Shown: positions 19,616 through 30,266 of the stretch, one piece after another
How the letters are laid out: each line of letters opens with the position of its first letter
How positions within the stretch are numbered: position 1 is the first letter of the stretch
Source: a virus
Direction: 5' to 3' (one strand)
Length of the DNA: 34,013 nucleotides
IMG/VR virus record: IMGVR_UViG_3300029286_000007
Coordinates: 1 to 34,013 of that record
Made by a program: the position numbers and the translations under genes
Notes under the pieces: model-generated
Told to the model about the DNA's origin: nothing
What the model saw: the letters and a program-made list of their open reading frames with translations, nothing else
Database searches by the model: none

Positions 19616-22600
19616 TTATCTTGATGTTGTATACCAAGTCAAATCACTTACTGTTACTTCTTTCCCTGCCGAAGTTGTATTAACTACAAAAATTTCAAGG
19701 TAATCTTCAAATCCAAAATCATCTATATAATCAGTATAACTGAAATTGTAATAAACGTCTGGAGTTACTGTTCTTATTTTCATTTTTGCAACTAGTTCCG
19801 TGCCATTTTTAAACACTGCAATTATTAGGTTTTGTCCATTAGCATTAACGGCTACATTTCCTGATATTGAAACTTCGGCGTCAAAAGGATATGCAGCTAA
19901 ATTTGTAATTTTATTTTCTTCAATTTTAAATTTACAAGTATAAAAAGATGGTGTTACTGTTATTGTGGTTACACCCGTTAAAGAATTAGTTGCACTTTGT
20001 GGCAATAAAAAACCCTCGCCTGATGTTGTAAATTCTACGTTCCACTCGGTCGCTTCAACAACTGTCGTTACTGTTACTGCCGTAACTCCGTCAAGTGCTT
20101 CTATTGCATTTTTAATGTTAGTTGCGAAAGTAGCAGGTGTTGCGTCATAATTTATTGCACCTGTTGTCAGTCCGTCTAATGTAAATGTAAACGAACCACC
20201 CGATGAAGCAGTATCACATTTAATATTTGTTTTGCTGTTTACTCTTGCAACTTTGTAATAAACATTTTGGTCAGTGCAAGTTGTTACAGTTGCATTGTCA
20301 GCAACACTAACTTCACAATGAGGCGTTTTATCTTCCTCGCCTACGTTAGATTTTATAACTATATTTGCGTCTCTTCCTGAAGGAAGTGTAAAATCAAATC
20401 CAGTAACAAAAGTGCCGATAAAGTTATAAGCACAATCTTTTATATTCCTGAATTTCAAATTTGCAACTATATAAGTAGCAGGTGTATATTTTACTCCTAT
20501 ATCGCCTGAGTCACTGTGTACAAATAAAATTTGCGAAAGATTAAAACAAGTTTTTGTTCCCTGCAATAAATCTACTCCTATCGGACAAGACTCATAATTA
20601 CCAATTTCTAAATCTAACTTGTTAAAATTAGTTGGTGTTGCTGAATAATTTATTTGCGTTCCTATTGCACAATTTGCAATTATAAAATTGAAACTAAAAA
20701 TCCCGACACCGATTAAATCTGCAATACCAATTTTAAAGTTTGAAATATTACAGTTTGTTATTTCATAACTTATATCTGAATTAGTTGTAAATGAGATAAA
20801 ATTTTCGTTTGTTAAAGTGCCATAACTTGTGAGTGTGCTACCATCAGCAGATAATCTATCTATATCGCATTTCGTTTTTATTTCAAACATAGGCTTACCA
20901 GTCAAACCTGTACTTGCATTTAATATAGTTGAACTAACTCCTAACCCTCTAATTTGTAAATTATATGTCGCATTGTTTACTGTTACAGTACCTGTGATTA
21001 GATGTACTCCTGCATCTAAAAGTATTTCAGTATTAGCAGTTGCAGAAGCATTAAAGTAGTCAACTGCACTTTTTAATGTTGCATAATCTCCATTTGCACT
21101 TACGGATATTCTGTTAACTAAACTATTAGGCAATTCAGAAACTTTCGCAAATCTTTCTTGGTTAACATCATTTATCAAAGGACAAACGTAACTAGTATCA
21201 ACTATCATATAGGCATATCCGACGTTCCAACGTGGCAATTGTAGTGTTTCTCCTGTCGTGTCTAAAACCATATAAGGAACATTTCCTGACAAATTCCACA
21301 AACTTAACAATGTCGCATTTTGGTCGGGCATACATATTTTATTTCCTTTTGCAGTGAGATAATAACTAATAGTCAAATCGCCTTTTGTATCGGTAGAAGC
21401 TGTTCTAAAAGTTTCTAAATATACGTAGGCTTCATCCGTTAAAGAACTCATTGCAATCCCATCGCCAATAAGAACCGCATTAATTCTTTTATCATTATCG
21501 GTTGAAACTGATTCTGCAGTATCAACTTTATTCCAATCACTAAACGGTGCAGACGTAGCGGTTAAACCCAAATATTTTCCAAACACAATAAATCTATTGT
21601 CATCTGTTGGTGCAAACCATATGTCATTAGTTGAAGTTTTTGTTACCCACGTCCAATTTGTTCCATCGGTTGAATAACCGTGCGACAGAGTTGTTACAAG
21701 CCTTCTCTCTCTAATAACGATATAATCTTCGTTACAACAAATATTTGGTGCAAAAGTACCAGCAGTAACATTATCTCTTGTCGCAATCACTGTTCCAATT
21801 GTATCTGTATTTAAATCTACAGGAGCATATTGATGTGTAATATCACTTACACCGACAGAATTTGTAAAACCAATATATACAGTTCCTTTAAAGCTACAAA
21901 TAGAATGAATCCACTTGCCTAAGGTATGAGTAACAATAGTTGCTGTATATGTTTCAGTACCTTCAACCATTTCTGTTTCGTCAGGTATTTCAAAAATTTC
22001 ATTTCGTCCAACTAAAATATTCTCGCCAACTTTAACAACAGGATATTTAAAATAATTAGAATCAATATATCCTATTGATGTATTTGATAATAATACCCAA
22101 GTTTTTGAATAAATTTTTAATTTATTGTCATTGCTTGGACTGTCTATAGAAGTTATAACTACATTGATATTATCAAAAATACCAAATCCAATTACTGTTT
22201 CGCCAATGGCTTTTTCTGTCGTTATATCCGATAAATCAACTTTTGAAGCTGATTTAATTGTTGTTAAGTCTGTATGTATGAAGTATATTTTATCGTCATA
22301 TGTACCTAAATGTCTATAGGCAGACGATAATTTTAAAGTTACTTTTGTTTCATCGTCATCAATAACTTTAGGTATAGCTTCAAAAGCATTTAAAGCCTTT
22401 GCATAAGCCAATGGTATGTCTGCTTTTGCTAATGGATTTACTGCGTCTGAAAACAATCCAGCACGACCTGCTTTTGTTGTTCTTTCGCTTTCAATTACTA
22501 TATCAAATATCTCGCCACCAGCACTATCTAATCCAGTTTTAAGTTGCAAAGGATTGACTGCTATATCTTCTGCTGTTCCTGCACCTGCTTCTACATCGGT

Positions 22601-23398
22601 TGCAAATCTACTTGCACCAATTACGGTATTTGAAGCATTTGGAATTACTGCTACTTTACTCCCATTTACTATTGTCGTTCCACCGATTATTACATCTACA
22701 ACATCGTTTACTTCTGCACCTGTTTCTATGCCACTTAACTTATTTTTCTCTGCTGTTGTATAATCATTTGTTGACAATCCTTTCCCTGCTTCTTTGTCTA
22801 CTTTAGTAGCCAACTGTAATGGATTGACTGCCAAAACTTCTGACGTCCCTGTTGTTGATTCTCCGTTGGTTGCTATTCTGATTTTACCCTCAACTGTATT
22901 TGAAGCTGATGGCAGAGTATCTTGTTTTGATGCTAACGATGTACTTACTGCTTTTTCTGTTGCCAAAGCTAAATCCGTTGCACTTCCAACTCCTCTGACA
23001 GTTGTTTGCACAACTCCTGTTTTAAAATTATCAACTTCTACATTTGATAAAGTATTGTTATCTACATTTATGGTTTTATTTGTTAATGTAATTGTGTTAT
23101 CTTTCGTTACCATATCAATATTTGACAAGTCTAAATCTGTCGTTAAAATTGTCGCACCGGAAGCAACATCTTTATTAAATACTATTATGTCGCCACTTGT
23201 ATAAGTAACCGTATCAATAGTAGTTGTCCCATTGACTAAATAACCCCATCCTTTTGTCGCAGGTAACGGTATTGTTGAATAATCGGTCTGTCCGGTTGCT
23301 GTCCATACTCCTTTTAAAATAACCGATCCGCCACCTTCACCTTCCTCACACTCTTTCGCAAGTCCTAAATAAACCGTATTCAATTTTTTTAATGACAT
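19616..23398 (-). CDS. tail fibre / tail spike, putative receptor-binding protein
   Basis: The largest protein (1260 aa). Residues 1-130 are a Gly/Thr-rich N-terminal attachment region. Residues 163-198 and 253-288 are two copies of a fibre repeat ('ASNTVxGxxRxAT...AVNPLQLxT'), separated by 'NDYTTAEKNKLSGIETGAEV' (211-230), a common trimeric-fibre motif. About 340-670 may be a beta-propeller, with an Asp-box-like 'STDGTNWTW' at 576-584. From about 765 ('ISVSANGDYATLKSAVDYFN') a right-handed beta-helix of the pectate-lyase type is likely. The last 250 residues are beta-sandwich-like. It probably binds or cuts a host surface glycan. Confidence 0.85.
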   Translation of the reverse strand: MSLKKLNTVYLGLAKECEEGEGGGSVILKGVWTATGQTDYSTIPLPATKGWGYLVNGTTTIDTVTYTSGDIIVFNKDVASGATILTTDLDLSNIDMVTKDNTITLTNKTINVDNNTLSNVEVDNFKTGVVQTTVRGVGSATDLALATEKAVSTSLASKQDTLPSASNTVEGKIRIATNGESTTGTSEVLAVNPLQLATKVDKEAGKGLSTNDYTTAEKNKLSGIETGAEVNDVVDVIIGGTTIVNGSKVAVIPNASNTVIGASRFATDVEAGAGTAEDIAVNPLQLKTGLDSAGGEIFDIVIESERTTKAGRAGLFSDAVNPLAKADIPLAYAKALNAFEAIPKVIDDDETKVTLKLSSAYRHLGTYDDKIYFIHTDLTTIKSASKVDLSDITTEKAIGETVIGFGIFDNINVVITSIDSPSNDNKLKIYSKTWVLLSNTSIGYIDSNYFKYPVVKVGENILVGRNEIFEIPDETEMVEGTETYTATIVTHTLGKWIHSICSFKGTVYIGFTNSVGVSDITHQYAPVDLNTDTIGTVIATRDNVTAGTFAPNICCNEDYIVIRERRLVTTLSHGYSTDGTNWTWVTKTSTNDIWFAPTDDNRFIVFGKYLGLTATSAPFSDWNKVDTAESVSTDNDKRINAVLIGDGIAMSSLTDEAYVYLETFRTASTDTKGDLTISYYLTAKGNKICMPDQNATLLSLWNLSGNVPYMVLDTTGETLQLPRWNVGYAYMIVDTSYVCPLINDVNQERFAKVSELPNSLVNRISVSANGDYATLKSAVDYFNASATANTEILLDAGVHLITGTVTVNNATYNLQIRGLGVSSTILNASTGLTGKPMFEIKTKCDIDRLSADGSTLTSYGTLTNENFISFTTNSDISYEITNCNISNFKIGIADLIGVGIFSFNFIIANCAIGTQINYSATPTNFNKLDLEIGNYESCPIGVDLLQGTKTCFNLSQILFVHSDSGDIGVKYTPATYIVANLKFRNIKDCAYNFIGTFVTGFDFTLPSGRDANIVIKSNVGEEDKTPHCEVSVADNATVTTCTDQNVYYKVARVNSKTNIKCDTASSGGSFTFTLDGLTTGAINYDATPATFATNIKNAIEALDGVTAVTVTTVVEATEWNVEFTTSGEGFLLPQSATNSLTGVTTITVTPSFYTCKFKIEENKITNLAAYPFDAEVSISGNVAVNANGQNLIIAVFKNGTELVAKMKIRTVTPDVYYNFSYTDYIDDFGFEDYLEIFVVNTTSAGKEVTVSDLTWYTTSR

Positions 23399-23400
23399 GA

Positions 23401-23982
23401 TTAAGCCTCCAACTCATCAATATTTACAAGAACTTTTCTGTTTTTAGCTCTTACACAAAGAATTGAACTGCTAACCGTATCAACAACGTATTCAATAAGT
23501 TCGCGTTCAGCAACTTCAATTCCTATTTCGCCGGTATTACTTGCTATAAAATCAATCGTTACAATATCTCCGTCATTTGGAGTACCTGTAACTGAAATCC
23601 CATAGTCAGACAATGTAACATCAACTCCGTTAAAGGTCCAACTAGGTTCTATTGACTCGCCTGACTCATCTGATTCTAAACTGCCAATTCCTGAATCGTA
23701 AATAAAATCGTAAACACCTGATTCAAATACTATCGACTCAAATGTTGTTTTTACAACGGATGCCGCACTAATACCTGTACTTGTACCAATACTTGCAGTT
23801 GCCACACTTAAAGACGGTAGCCTTACAAATTCGTCTACAAAAAGATTGTTCGGACTTTTACACTGTATTTGATATTTTTTCGCTGCATTAAAAGCAAAAG
23901 CTGACTGACCGTAAATTTGTGCCTTAATTAAATCTTCTAACTTTGCCCATGTTGTTGAAATTTCTACTTGTCCTAAATACAT
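23401..23982 (-). CDS. tail/fibre-associated structural protein with acidic-serine tag
   Basis: A 193-aa beta-rich protein, not recognised as a named family. The segment 'WTFNGVDVTLSDYGISVTG' (115-133) followed by 'PNDGDIVTIDF' is a common phage fibre or baseplate domain. Just before it, residues 103-110 are ESDESGES, in a loop where related proteins usually have a short linker. The gene lies between two fibre genes, two nucleotides before the large fibre. It is probably an adaptor or minor baseplate component. The tag matches those in portal, connector, tail tube and distal tail proteins. Confidence 0.7.
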   Translation of the reverse strand: MYLGQVEISTTWAKLEDLIKAQIYGQSAFAFNAAKKYQIQCKSPNNLFVDEFVRLPSLSVATASIGTSTGISAASVVKTTFESIVFESGVYDFIYDSGIGSLESDESGESIEPSWTFNGVDVTLSDYGISVTGTPNDGDIVTIDFIASNTGEIGIEVAERELIEYVVDTVSSSILCVRAKNRKVLVNIDELEA

Positions 23983-24014
23983 AATAATTCCTCCTATTTT
24001 TATTTTTAAATTTT

Positions 24015-24827
24015 CTATCTAACACCTTTTTTTACATAAGCAATCATTGATTGCATACCTGAGCCTGTATATTGATAATACTGACCTTTTAAAATTGTCA
24101 AATTCGCTGTTTGTGTATTACTTGCACCATTTATTGTTGCTTTCCATAATTCAGTCGCTGGACTTGAAGTTGCACCGACATTTATTGTTGCACCTGTTGC
24201 GTCGTCTTGGTCATACCAATTTATTTTTAAAACTATATCGGTAGAAGCCTGTTGAACTGAACCTGATAAAACATTTGTGCCACTTGAATAATCAGCTTCG
24301 TAATGAGTCGGTTGACAAATCCAACTTGTACCGTCATAAATAAAATCTATAATGTCGCCTGCAACACTACAAAACCTGCTATTTGAAATTCCGTTAAATA
24401 ATATGATTGGTTTAGCACCTGTACCCTCAACATTAAGTGTCGGAGTAGCACCTGTATTTGCATTTGTAAATTTAACAGTTACTCGGCAATAATTACTCAA
24501 AACAAAATTTGTTATAGCGACAGTTTTAGCTTCGGTTGCACCTGCGGTTGAACATTCCCCTGCAGGATTTAATGAACCCCAAAAAGGGTTAGTTCCGTCT
24601 GTCTGTAAAATTTTAAATCCATTGCCCGTTTGGTCAGGATATACTACATTTGCAAATAATATTTGTAATGCTTGATATACCTGTGTTGTATCAGTGCTAT
24701 CAAGTACAATCTCTGCAAGTGTTATTATATATTGCAATTCGGCAACTATCTGATTAATCTCTTCCGCTTTTAAAACATACGGACTTTCAGGAAAAGTGTT
24801 TTTATTCTGCTTTGTACCTATATCCAT
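24015..24827 (-). CDS. tail fibre / appendage protein
   Basis: A 270-aa protein. The N-terminal helix (VLKAEEINQIVAELQYIITL, about 18-37) could form a trimeric stalk. The middle, 'CSTAGATEAKTVAITNF' (about 91-107) followed by 'RVTVKFTNANTGATPTLNVE' and 'GTGAKPIILFNG', is a widespread phage fibre domain ('TaAgTaaKtv.. G..V.V.F...NTa.aPTLnVnGtGakpI'). The C-terminus (Gly/Ser/Thr-rich, ending 'YYQYTGSGMQSMIAYVKK') is a probable beta-sandwich. It lies between the hub and the large fibre and likely helps attach or extend the fibre. Confidence 0.8.
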   Translation of the reverse strand: MDIGTKQNKNTFPESPYVLKAEEINQIVAELQYIITLAEIVLDSTDTTQVYQALQILFANVVYPDQTGNGFKILQTDGTNPFWGSLNPAGECSTAGATEAKTVAITNFVLSNYCRVTVKFTNANTGATPTLNVEGTGAKPIILFNGISNSRFCSVAGDIIDFIYDGTSWICQPTHYEADYSSGTNVLSGSVQQASTDIVLKINWYDQDDATGATINVGATSSPATELWKATINGASNTQTANLTILKGQYYQYTGSGMQSMIAYVKKGVR

Positions 24828-24845
24828 TTTGCACCACCTCTTTTA

Positions 24846-27209
24846 TTATTTCTTTATATCAAATTCTGTACTTAATTCATAGTCAAATTCTTTACCCTGT
24901 GCTATCGGATAATCTGAGGCTTCGGTATAATCTATCAAATCAAGAGTTGTGATTTTTCTATTAAAATCAGTGTAAATACCGACGACCTTACATTTCATAT
25001 AATAAGTACCTGTTTCAAGCCATTTGGTATAATCTGTAAAACTTTTATCAGTCAATAAATTATTATTATGTTTTACTCTAACATAATCGCCGAGTTCCAA
25101 TTCTAAATCAATTAAAACATCTATTGACAAAGTCAACCTTAATGTTGATAATTCAGCATATACCGTCGGTGCTATTGCATAGGCTAAATCCACATTGTCG
25201 GCAGGTAGCAATTGCGAACTATCAATAAGTTTTTCTCTATTGCCGTATTTATCTTTATTGGTCGGTGCGGTTTCGCCCTCTGTGTCGCTATCAACAATTT
25301 TATTAAAGCCACCGTAATTTACTACAACTCTTGTAACAAGTCTGTCAATATCAAAAGCAACCTTTGACATATTAAATATTTTGTCATCATTAAATTCTTT
25401 TATCTCGGCAGTTTTTTTTCTGTTACGAAAGAAAAACTTATCATCGGCATCAAAACCTATTTCATAGGCACTCATTGCAGCCAATTCAGATATTGCACCG
25501 AATACCGACATATTTGTTAAATTGCAAACACCAAGCGGTATATTTTGTGTTAAAAATGCCCATAACTTAACATTAGATAATTCATAATTATTACCAAAAC
25601 TCGCAGTATTTTTAATTATAAAATCTACACTATCGTAATTTAAAGTCATCGTGGTGCCTAAAGAATATTCTATAAAATCAGTCCAGTCGGTTAAGGTATT
25701 GCCATAACTGACTGATATGCTAGGAGTTGGTACACCATCTGTTGATACTGTTGCATTTAATCTGTCAAACCCTGCAAAAGATACTTCACTGTTTTGATTT
25801 TGAAATCTACAATATTGATAATCAATCCAATCTTCTGCGGTATCTAAAGGATTTGTTGAACGTTTTACTGCTATCTCTTTAATTTCTGCTTTTGTAGAGT
25901 TAAAAGCGGTTTCTATAAATAAATAGTTAGCTGTTATTCCTTCGGCTGTACTCCAAATAGATACACCATTTTTATATAAACGAGTTTCACTATCAGAAAA
26001 AGAAACATAATAAACATCATTTAAGTTTCCGGTTGTAATTGTTGAATATGCCGAAGCCTTAAAACTTACTGCAATATCATAAGCACCGGAAGTTCCTCGC
26101 ATAAATCTGACAGCGACTTCATTATTTGTAGCAGTTCCGATCTTAACTCTTAAAATTGATATACCTAAATCAAGTTGAGGTATAAGTTGAGTAACTTTAA
26201 ATTTAAATGAACCGTAAGTCATATTACAGCCCCAAGTTGCAGTTGCCATTTGACCGGGAGTTCCGAAATAAAATGAAGTATTTGAATTAACGATACCGCT
26301 ATGATATTCGGCGATACTATCATCGGTAGTTCTATATAACCAAGCCCAAGCACTGCTCAATACGGTTTCGTTGGCAACTCTTGAAGCATTTTGAAATATT
26401 ACCGGATCAACAATCCTGTGTGCCGAATCTATATCAGCGACATCAAGCAAATCTTCTACAAGTTCATCAATTTGTAACCCCTTTGCCCAGTAAATATAAC
26501 TTGCAAATATTTTTTCGCCTGCCAAAAGTTCAGAGTCTAAGGTTATTATTGCACCGAGTGAATATTCATTTAATTGAGATATTGAATAATCGGTTTTTTC
26601 AACAAGTTCAACTGCCGTGCCAAGAGTTGTACCTTTTAAAACTTTACTCACTCTGCCAACCGCAGAATTTGTAGTAACACAATGAGTTGAATCGGTTATA
26701 CTGACTTCTTCATCGGTTATAGATGTTGATACACCCTCAGCCGATACATTATCAAGCCAATCAAGCCTGCTTAAAGCCCTAATTTCAACGAGATTATCAT
26801 CTGGTCGATAGTTAGGACTCTCGGTCAAATATCCTGTAAAGCATTTGATATAATCATCCAAAGTTGGACTGCCTATAAAATATTCAATTTTACTACCATA
26901 GATAATATAAGGCTCTGCAAAATAACCGTCATATTTACCCTGCCAAAATTGATTTCTATCGTTTACTAATATTAAAGTCAAATTTGCGACTTTCCAAACA
27001 TCAGCTTCATCTGTGTCGAGTGAAAATTTAATTTTACCATTTGTATTATTTGCTTCAAGCTCGGTTGTAATTTCAATCGGAGTTGTTTCTATTATATAGG
27101 CGGAAGTTCCAACATCCCATTTTCTGCGATATAGTAAAACCTTATGTTTCAAATCTGATAAGTTTTTATTTTCAAGTAATGATTTTAATTCATCGCTAAT
27201 AACTCGCAT
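24846..27209 (-). CDS. tail hub / tail-associated baseplate protein (Tal-like)
   Basis: I choose the start MRVISDELKSL (787 aa) with GAGG eight bases upstream; the longer frame adds six residues. The N-terminal part ('IIETTPIEITTELE', 'LDTDEADVWKVANLTLILVN') and the C-terminal 'LELGDYVRVKHNN' with 'KITTLDLIDY' resemble hub proteins of siphoviruses. The middle (about 285-460, 'FYFGTPGQMATATWGCNMTY' to 'YYVSFSDSETRLYKNGVSIW') looks like an inserted concanavalin-like lectin domain. It would close the tail tip and touch the cell surface. It overlaps the upstream gene by 14 nt. Confidence 0.75.
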   Translation of the reverse strand: MRVISDELKSLLENKNLSDLKHKVLLYRRKWDVGTSAYIIETTPIEITTELEANNTNGKIKFSLDTDEADVWKVANLTLILVNDRNQFWQGKYDGYFAEPYIIYGSKIEYFIGSPTLDDYIKCFTGYLTESPNYRPDDNLVEIRALSRLDWLDNVSAEGVSTSITDEEVSITDSTHCVTTNSAVGRVSKVLKGTTLGTAVELVEKTDYSISQLNEYSLGAIITLDSELLAGEKIFASYIYWAKGLQIDELVEDLLDVADIDSAHRIVDPVIFQNASRVANETVLSSAWAWLYRTTDDSIAEYHSGIVNSNTSFYFGTPGQMATATWGCNMTYGSFKFKVTQLIPQLDLGISILRVKIGTATNNEVAVRFMRGTSGAYDIAVSFKASAYSTITTGNLNDVYYVSFSDSETRLYKNGVSIWSTAEGITANYLFIETAFNSTKAEIKEIAVKRSTNPLDTAEDWIDYQYCRFQNQNSEVSFAGFDRLNATVSTDGVPTPSISVSYGNTLTDWTDFIEYSLGTTMTLNYDSVDFIIKNTASFGNNYELSNVKLWAFLTQNIPLGVCNLTNMSVFGAISELAAMSAYEIGFDADDKFFFRNRKKTAEIKEFNDDKIFNMSKVAFDIDRLVTRVVVNYGGFNKIVDSDTEGETAPTNKDKYGNREKLIDSSQLLPADNVDLAYAIAPTVYAELSTLRLTLSIDVLIDLELELGDYVRVKHNNNLLTDKSFTDYTKWLETGTYYMKCKVVGIYTDFNRKITTLDLIDYTEASDYPIAQGKEFDYELSTEFDIKK

Positions 27210-27987
27210 TTTCTTGTGCCTCTGCATTTAAAGTTAAATTATAAAGTCCACTCCAACGATTAATATCAAAATTTAAATCTTTAAGGCTGATAGCAACTTC
27301 ATAAACGTCTCTTTCTTCAAAATCTTCCCATGGGATTACAGTAACAAATCCGTCTGCAATAATAAAAGATTTCAATAAATCATATTGTGTTTTAGAATTG
27401 TTTTGTATTTGGATAGTTGCTGCCCATTTGTAATAATCAGTCCAAGTTATTAAACGACCGCCATAAGTTCTTACCTGTCCGTCTTGTACACTGTTTCTTG
27501 CGGTTGTTTCTGTAGTAGCAACCAAATCAATTATGCTTTCACAAACCCTTAATTGTCCTATGTAAATATATGTCCCTTCAAATACGTCAGTTATCTCAAA
27601 TGTAATTTTCGTCGTGTCAACTTTGCTATTAAGATAAATTCTTATTTCGTGTTCATCATTATTTGTTAAAGTATATAAAACAGTTTCAACACCTAAAGAA
27701 CTTAAATATTTAACTGTCATGCTTTTAATATTAGTGTTTTGAATAATTATAGTGTCAATATTTCTACTTATATAATCAGAATATTTATCTTTAAACCAAC
27801 AAACAATAACTCCGTTTGTATCTACAAATTGAAAAAGCTCATTTGAATCATAAGGCTTAAAATCGCAAAGTTTCGTTCCGTCTGATTCTTCTGCGGACTC
27901 ATCCGACTCTTCCGATAACTCAAATAAACATTTGTCATTAAGATAATTTTGAGATAAAAATTTTATTTCTTGGTCTATAGCTTTCAT
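27196..27987 (-). CDS. distal tail protein (Dit-like, probable) with acidic-serine tag
   Basis: A 263-aa protein between tape measure and hub, the Dit position. Beta-rich segments ('CESIIDLVATTETTARNSVQ', 'GGRLITWTDYYKWAATIQIQ', 'YDLLKSFIIADGFVTVIPWE', 'VYEVAISLKDLNFDINRWSG') fit a tail-tip ring protein. Near the N-terminus residues 27-34 are ESDESAEE, followed by SDGT, in a loop flanked by C20 and C41. The loop is acidic and exposed by prediction. The assignment rests on position and fold-like pattern, with no specific motif. Confidence 0.65.
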   Translation of the reverse strand: MKAIDQEIKFLSQNYLNDKCLFELSEESDESAEESDGTKLCDFKPYDSNELFQFVDTNGVIVCWFKDKYSDYISRNIDTIIIQNTNIKSMTVKYLSSLGVETVLYTLTNNDEHEIRIYLNSKVDTTKITFEITDVFEGTYIYIGQLRVCESIIDLVATTETTARNSVQDGQVRTYGGRLITWTDYYKWAATIQIQNNSKTQYDLLKSFIIADGFVTVIPWEDFEERDVYEVAISLKDLNFDINRWSGLYNLTLNAEAQENASY

Positions 27988-27996
27988 TATCTCCCC

Positions 27997-30264
27997 TTAT
28001 ACAACAACATTTGACTGCTTTGCACCGATATTATAAGTTAATCCGGCAAACTCTAAGGCTTCCGATGTTCCTCTGCGAATTGCCTGTGTTAATTCTTCCA
28101 TATTACCGCCTGAATTTATGTTAAAGTTTTGTTCAATACTGACGGATTTATTACCATTAGAAGAAGCAACTCCATTAGCTAACTTCCATAAATTCGCCTG
28201 TTGTCCTTCATTTAAAATCATTTCGCCACTATTTACTTTAGCAACCATATTATCGCCTGAAAAAGAAGTACCACCAACGATTCCGCCATTTGCAAAAGCA
28301 CCTGCCATTGCTAAAATACCTGCACCGATTGCCGCACCGATTGCTATTGCTCCCCATAAAGTCCATGCCATTGCTGCCGCCGCTCTTGCTGCACCAACTG
28401 CTGCCGCTGCTCCGATTTCAATAGCTTTCCATGCCAAAGTAACACCCTTCATAATTACATGGCTCATTACCCACTGTGCCACTATGTCAGCAAAAGCACT
28501 TATTAAAGCACTTTTAATCGCATTGCCAATATTTGTAGCAAAAGCCCCAAAATCTGCAAAGCCATTTGATAAGTCAGTGAATAAAGTATTAAAAGCAGAA
28601 GATATGCCTGATTTCATATCATCATATATTTTAATCATTACATCTTTATAATTCATTGTTCTATTTTCAAGTTCAGACATTGCATTATTAAAACCAGTAA
28701 CCATATTTGTATTAGCCAAGTCATCCAATTCTTTTTTATTGGCTACTCTTTGTTGCATCAAAATAAAATATTGTTCAGTTAATCCATGTTCTAAAGCCAA
28801 CCTTTCGTCAATTATTTGTTTTTCGTCATTTAATATTTTCTGCTTTTGTTCAACCGAATAAGAGTCAAATCTTGACTTTTCCCAAGAAATCCGAGCATCA
28901 ACTGCCTTACGAGCATTTTCGGCGATTGTTGTCAAAGTTTCCATATCTCTTTTAATAACAATCTCTGCTCTTTTTCTGCCTGCTTCCAAAACTACTGCGG
29001 ATAATTCATCCTCTCTTTTTCTTTGTTCATCGGCTTCTTTCTTTTTTTGGTTAGTTGTTTCTTTAGATTTTTCAATTTCATAGGCAGTTATTTTATCTAA
29101 AATAATTTTTGCATTTTCATATCTCTGTTTGTTTAACTCTTGAATTGCATTGTTTACTGTTTTAGATATAAAAGGAATACTTTTTAATGCCTCCAACATT
29201 GTAATTGTGCTTGCCAATACCACATCAACAAACAAAACCCAAGCCTTTTGCATTTGTAAAACAACCCAATCCCAATTCTTGTAAAGTGCTGTAATTGCTA
29301 CCGTTAAGGCAATAATACCACCAATAACCCAACCTACCGGACCCATTATGATAGCCCAAGAAGCCGCTATTGTAGGAGTTAATGTTAAAATTGTACCGAT
29401 AACCGTTAATAGTCCGCCGAAAGCAGTCGCCAAAATACCAACCGAAACGACCACTTTTGTTAATATAACAACTAATTCTCTGTTATCTTGCACCCATTGT
29501 TTGATGCCAAGAAAAGTATTTGATACGGAAGTTGCTAGTTTTTGCATTGTAGGCAACATCTGAGCCGAAATTATAGCAAAAATGCCTTTCATTGATACAA
29601 TAGTCCTTTCCAATGTGTCGTTGAAATCTTCGGCTGCCTGTGCGGTTGCTGTATCAACAGTCGTTCCGTATTTTCTAAATTCCTCAGCCATTGCTTTCAA
29701 TCCGGCTGAGCCATTTTTAAGCATTGGTATGAGTTCAGTTCCTGACCGACCGAAAAATTCAATCGCTCTAGCTGTCCTTTCGGTAGGATTTTTAATATCT
29801 GCAATAGCCCCTGCGATTTTGTAAAATTGTTCTTCAGGATTAAGGTTTTTAATATCTTCAAGTCTAATACCAAGATTTTTGAAACTGTCGACATATTGCT
29901 GAGTTCCGTCTTTAGCTTCAGTAATTGCACGAGATAGAAACTTTGTAGCAACTATAACAGAATCAAGCGAAGAACCTGCTAAATTTGCAGCATATCTTAA
30001 CTCCTGTAAGCTTTCTACCGCAATCCCTGTTTTTTGTGACATTTTATTTAAAGAGTCGGCATCATTAGCAAAAGACTTAAACATTAAACCAAAAGAAGCG
30101 GCAACAGCAACGCCCATAGCAGAAAGAGCAATCCCTGTTTTTTGTAATTTCGCACCTAAGTCGGCGAACCCTTTCATTTTTTGTTCTATTTGTTCGAGTT
30201 CTTTTACAAAAGATTCAGCATTTGTACTTAGCTTTATTATTATTCCGCCGAGTTCTTCTGCCAT
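27997..30264 (-). CDS. tail tape measure protein
   Basis: A 755-aa protein with the tape-measure layout. The N-terminal helix (about 1-45) is followed by 'SLNKMSQKTGIAVESLQELR' (72-91) of the PhageMin_Tail domain, several hydrophobic helices (about 265-325), a long charged coiled coil (about 400-510) and an Ala/Gly-rich hydrophobic region (about 610-665). By the usual 0.15 nm per residue the tail would be about 110 nm. It follows the G/GT chaperone genes directly, as in most siphoviruses, and passes into the host membrane during DNA ejection. Confidence 0.93.
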   Translation of the reverse strand: MAEELGGIIIKLSTNAESFVKELEQIEQKMKGFADLGAKLQKTGIALSAMGVAVAASFGLMFKSFANDADSLNKMSQKTGIAVESLQELRYAANLAGSSLDSVIVATKFLSRAITEAKDGTQQYVDSFKNLGIRLEDIKNLNPEEQFYKIAGAIADIKNPTERTARAIEFFGRSGTELIPMLKNGSAGLKAMAEEFRKYGTTVDTATAQAAEDFNDTLERTIVSMKGIFAIISAQMLPTMQKLATSVSNTFLGIKQWVQDNRELVVILTKVVVSVGILATAFGGLLTVIGTILTLTPTIAASWAIIMGPVGWVIGGIIALTVAITALYKNWDWVVLQMQKAWVLFVDVVLASTITMLEALKSIPFISKTVNNAIQELNKQRYENAKIILDKITAYEIEKSKETTNQKKKEADEQRKREDELSAVVLEAGRKRAEIVIKRDMETLTTIAENARKAVDARISWEKSRFDSYSVEQKQKILNDEKQIIDERLALEHGLTEQYFILMQQRVANKKELDDLANTNMVTGFNNAMSELENRTMNYKDVMIKIYDDMKSGISSAFNTLFTDLSNGFADFGAFATNIGNAIKSALISAFADIVAQWVMSHVIMKGVTLAWKAIEIGAAAAVGAARAAAAMAWTLWGAIAIGAAIGAGILAMAGAFANGGIVGGTSFSGDNMVAKVNSGEMILNEGQQANLWKLANGVASSNGNKSVSIEQNFNINSGGNMEELTQAIRRGTSEALEFAGLTYNIGAKQSNVVV

Positions 30265-30266
30265 GT

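Noticed and set aside
19616-24827. Diversity-generating retroelement around the fibre genes
   Set aside because: No reverse transcriptase gene and no template/variable repeat pair was seen; the two fibre repeats are ordinary diverged protein modules.
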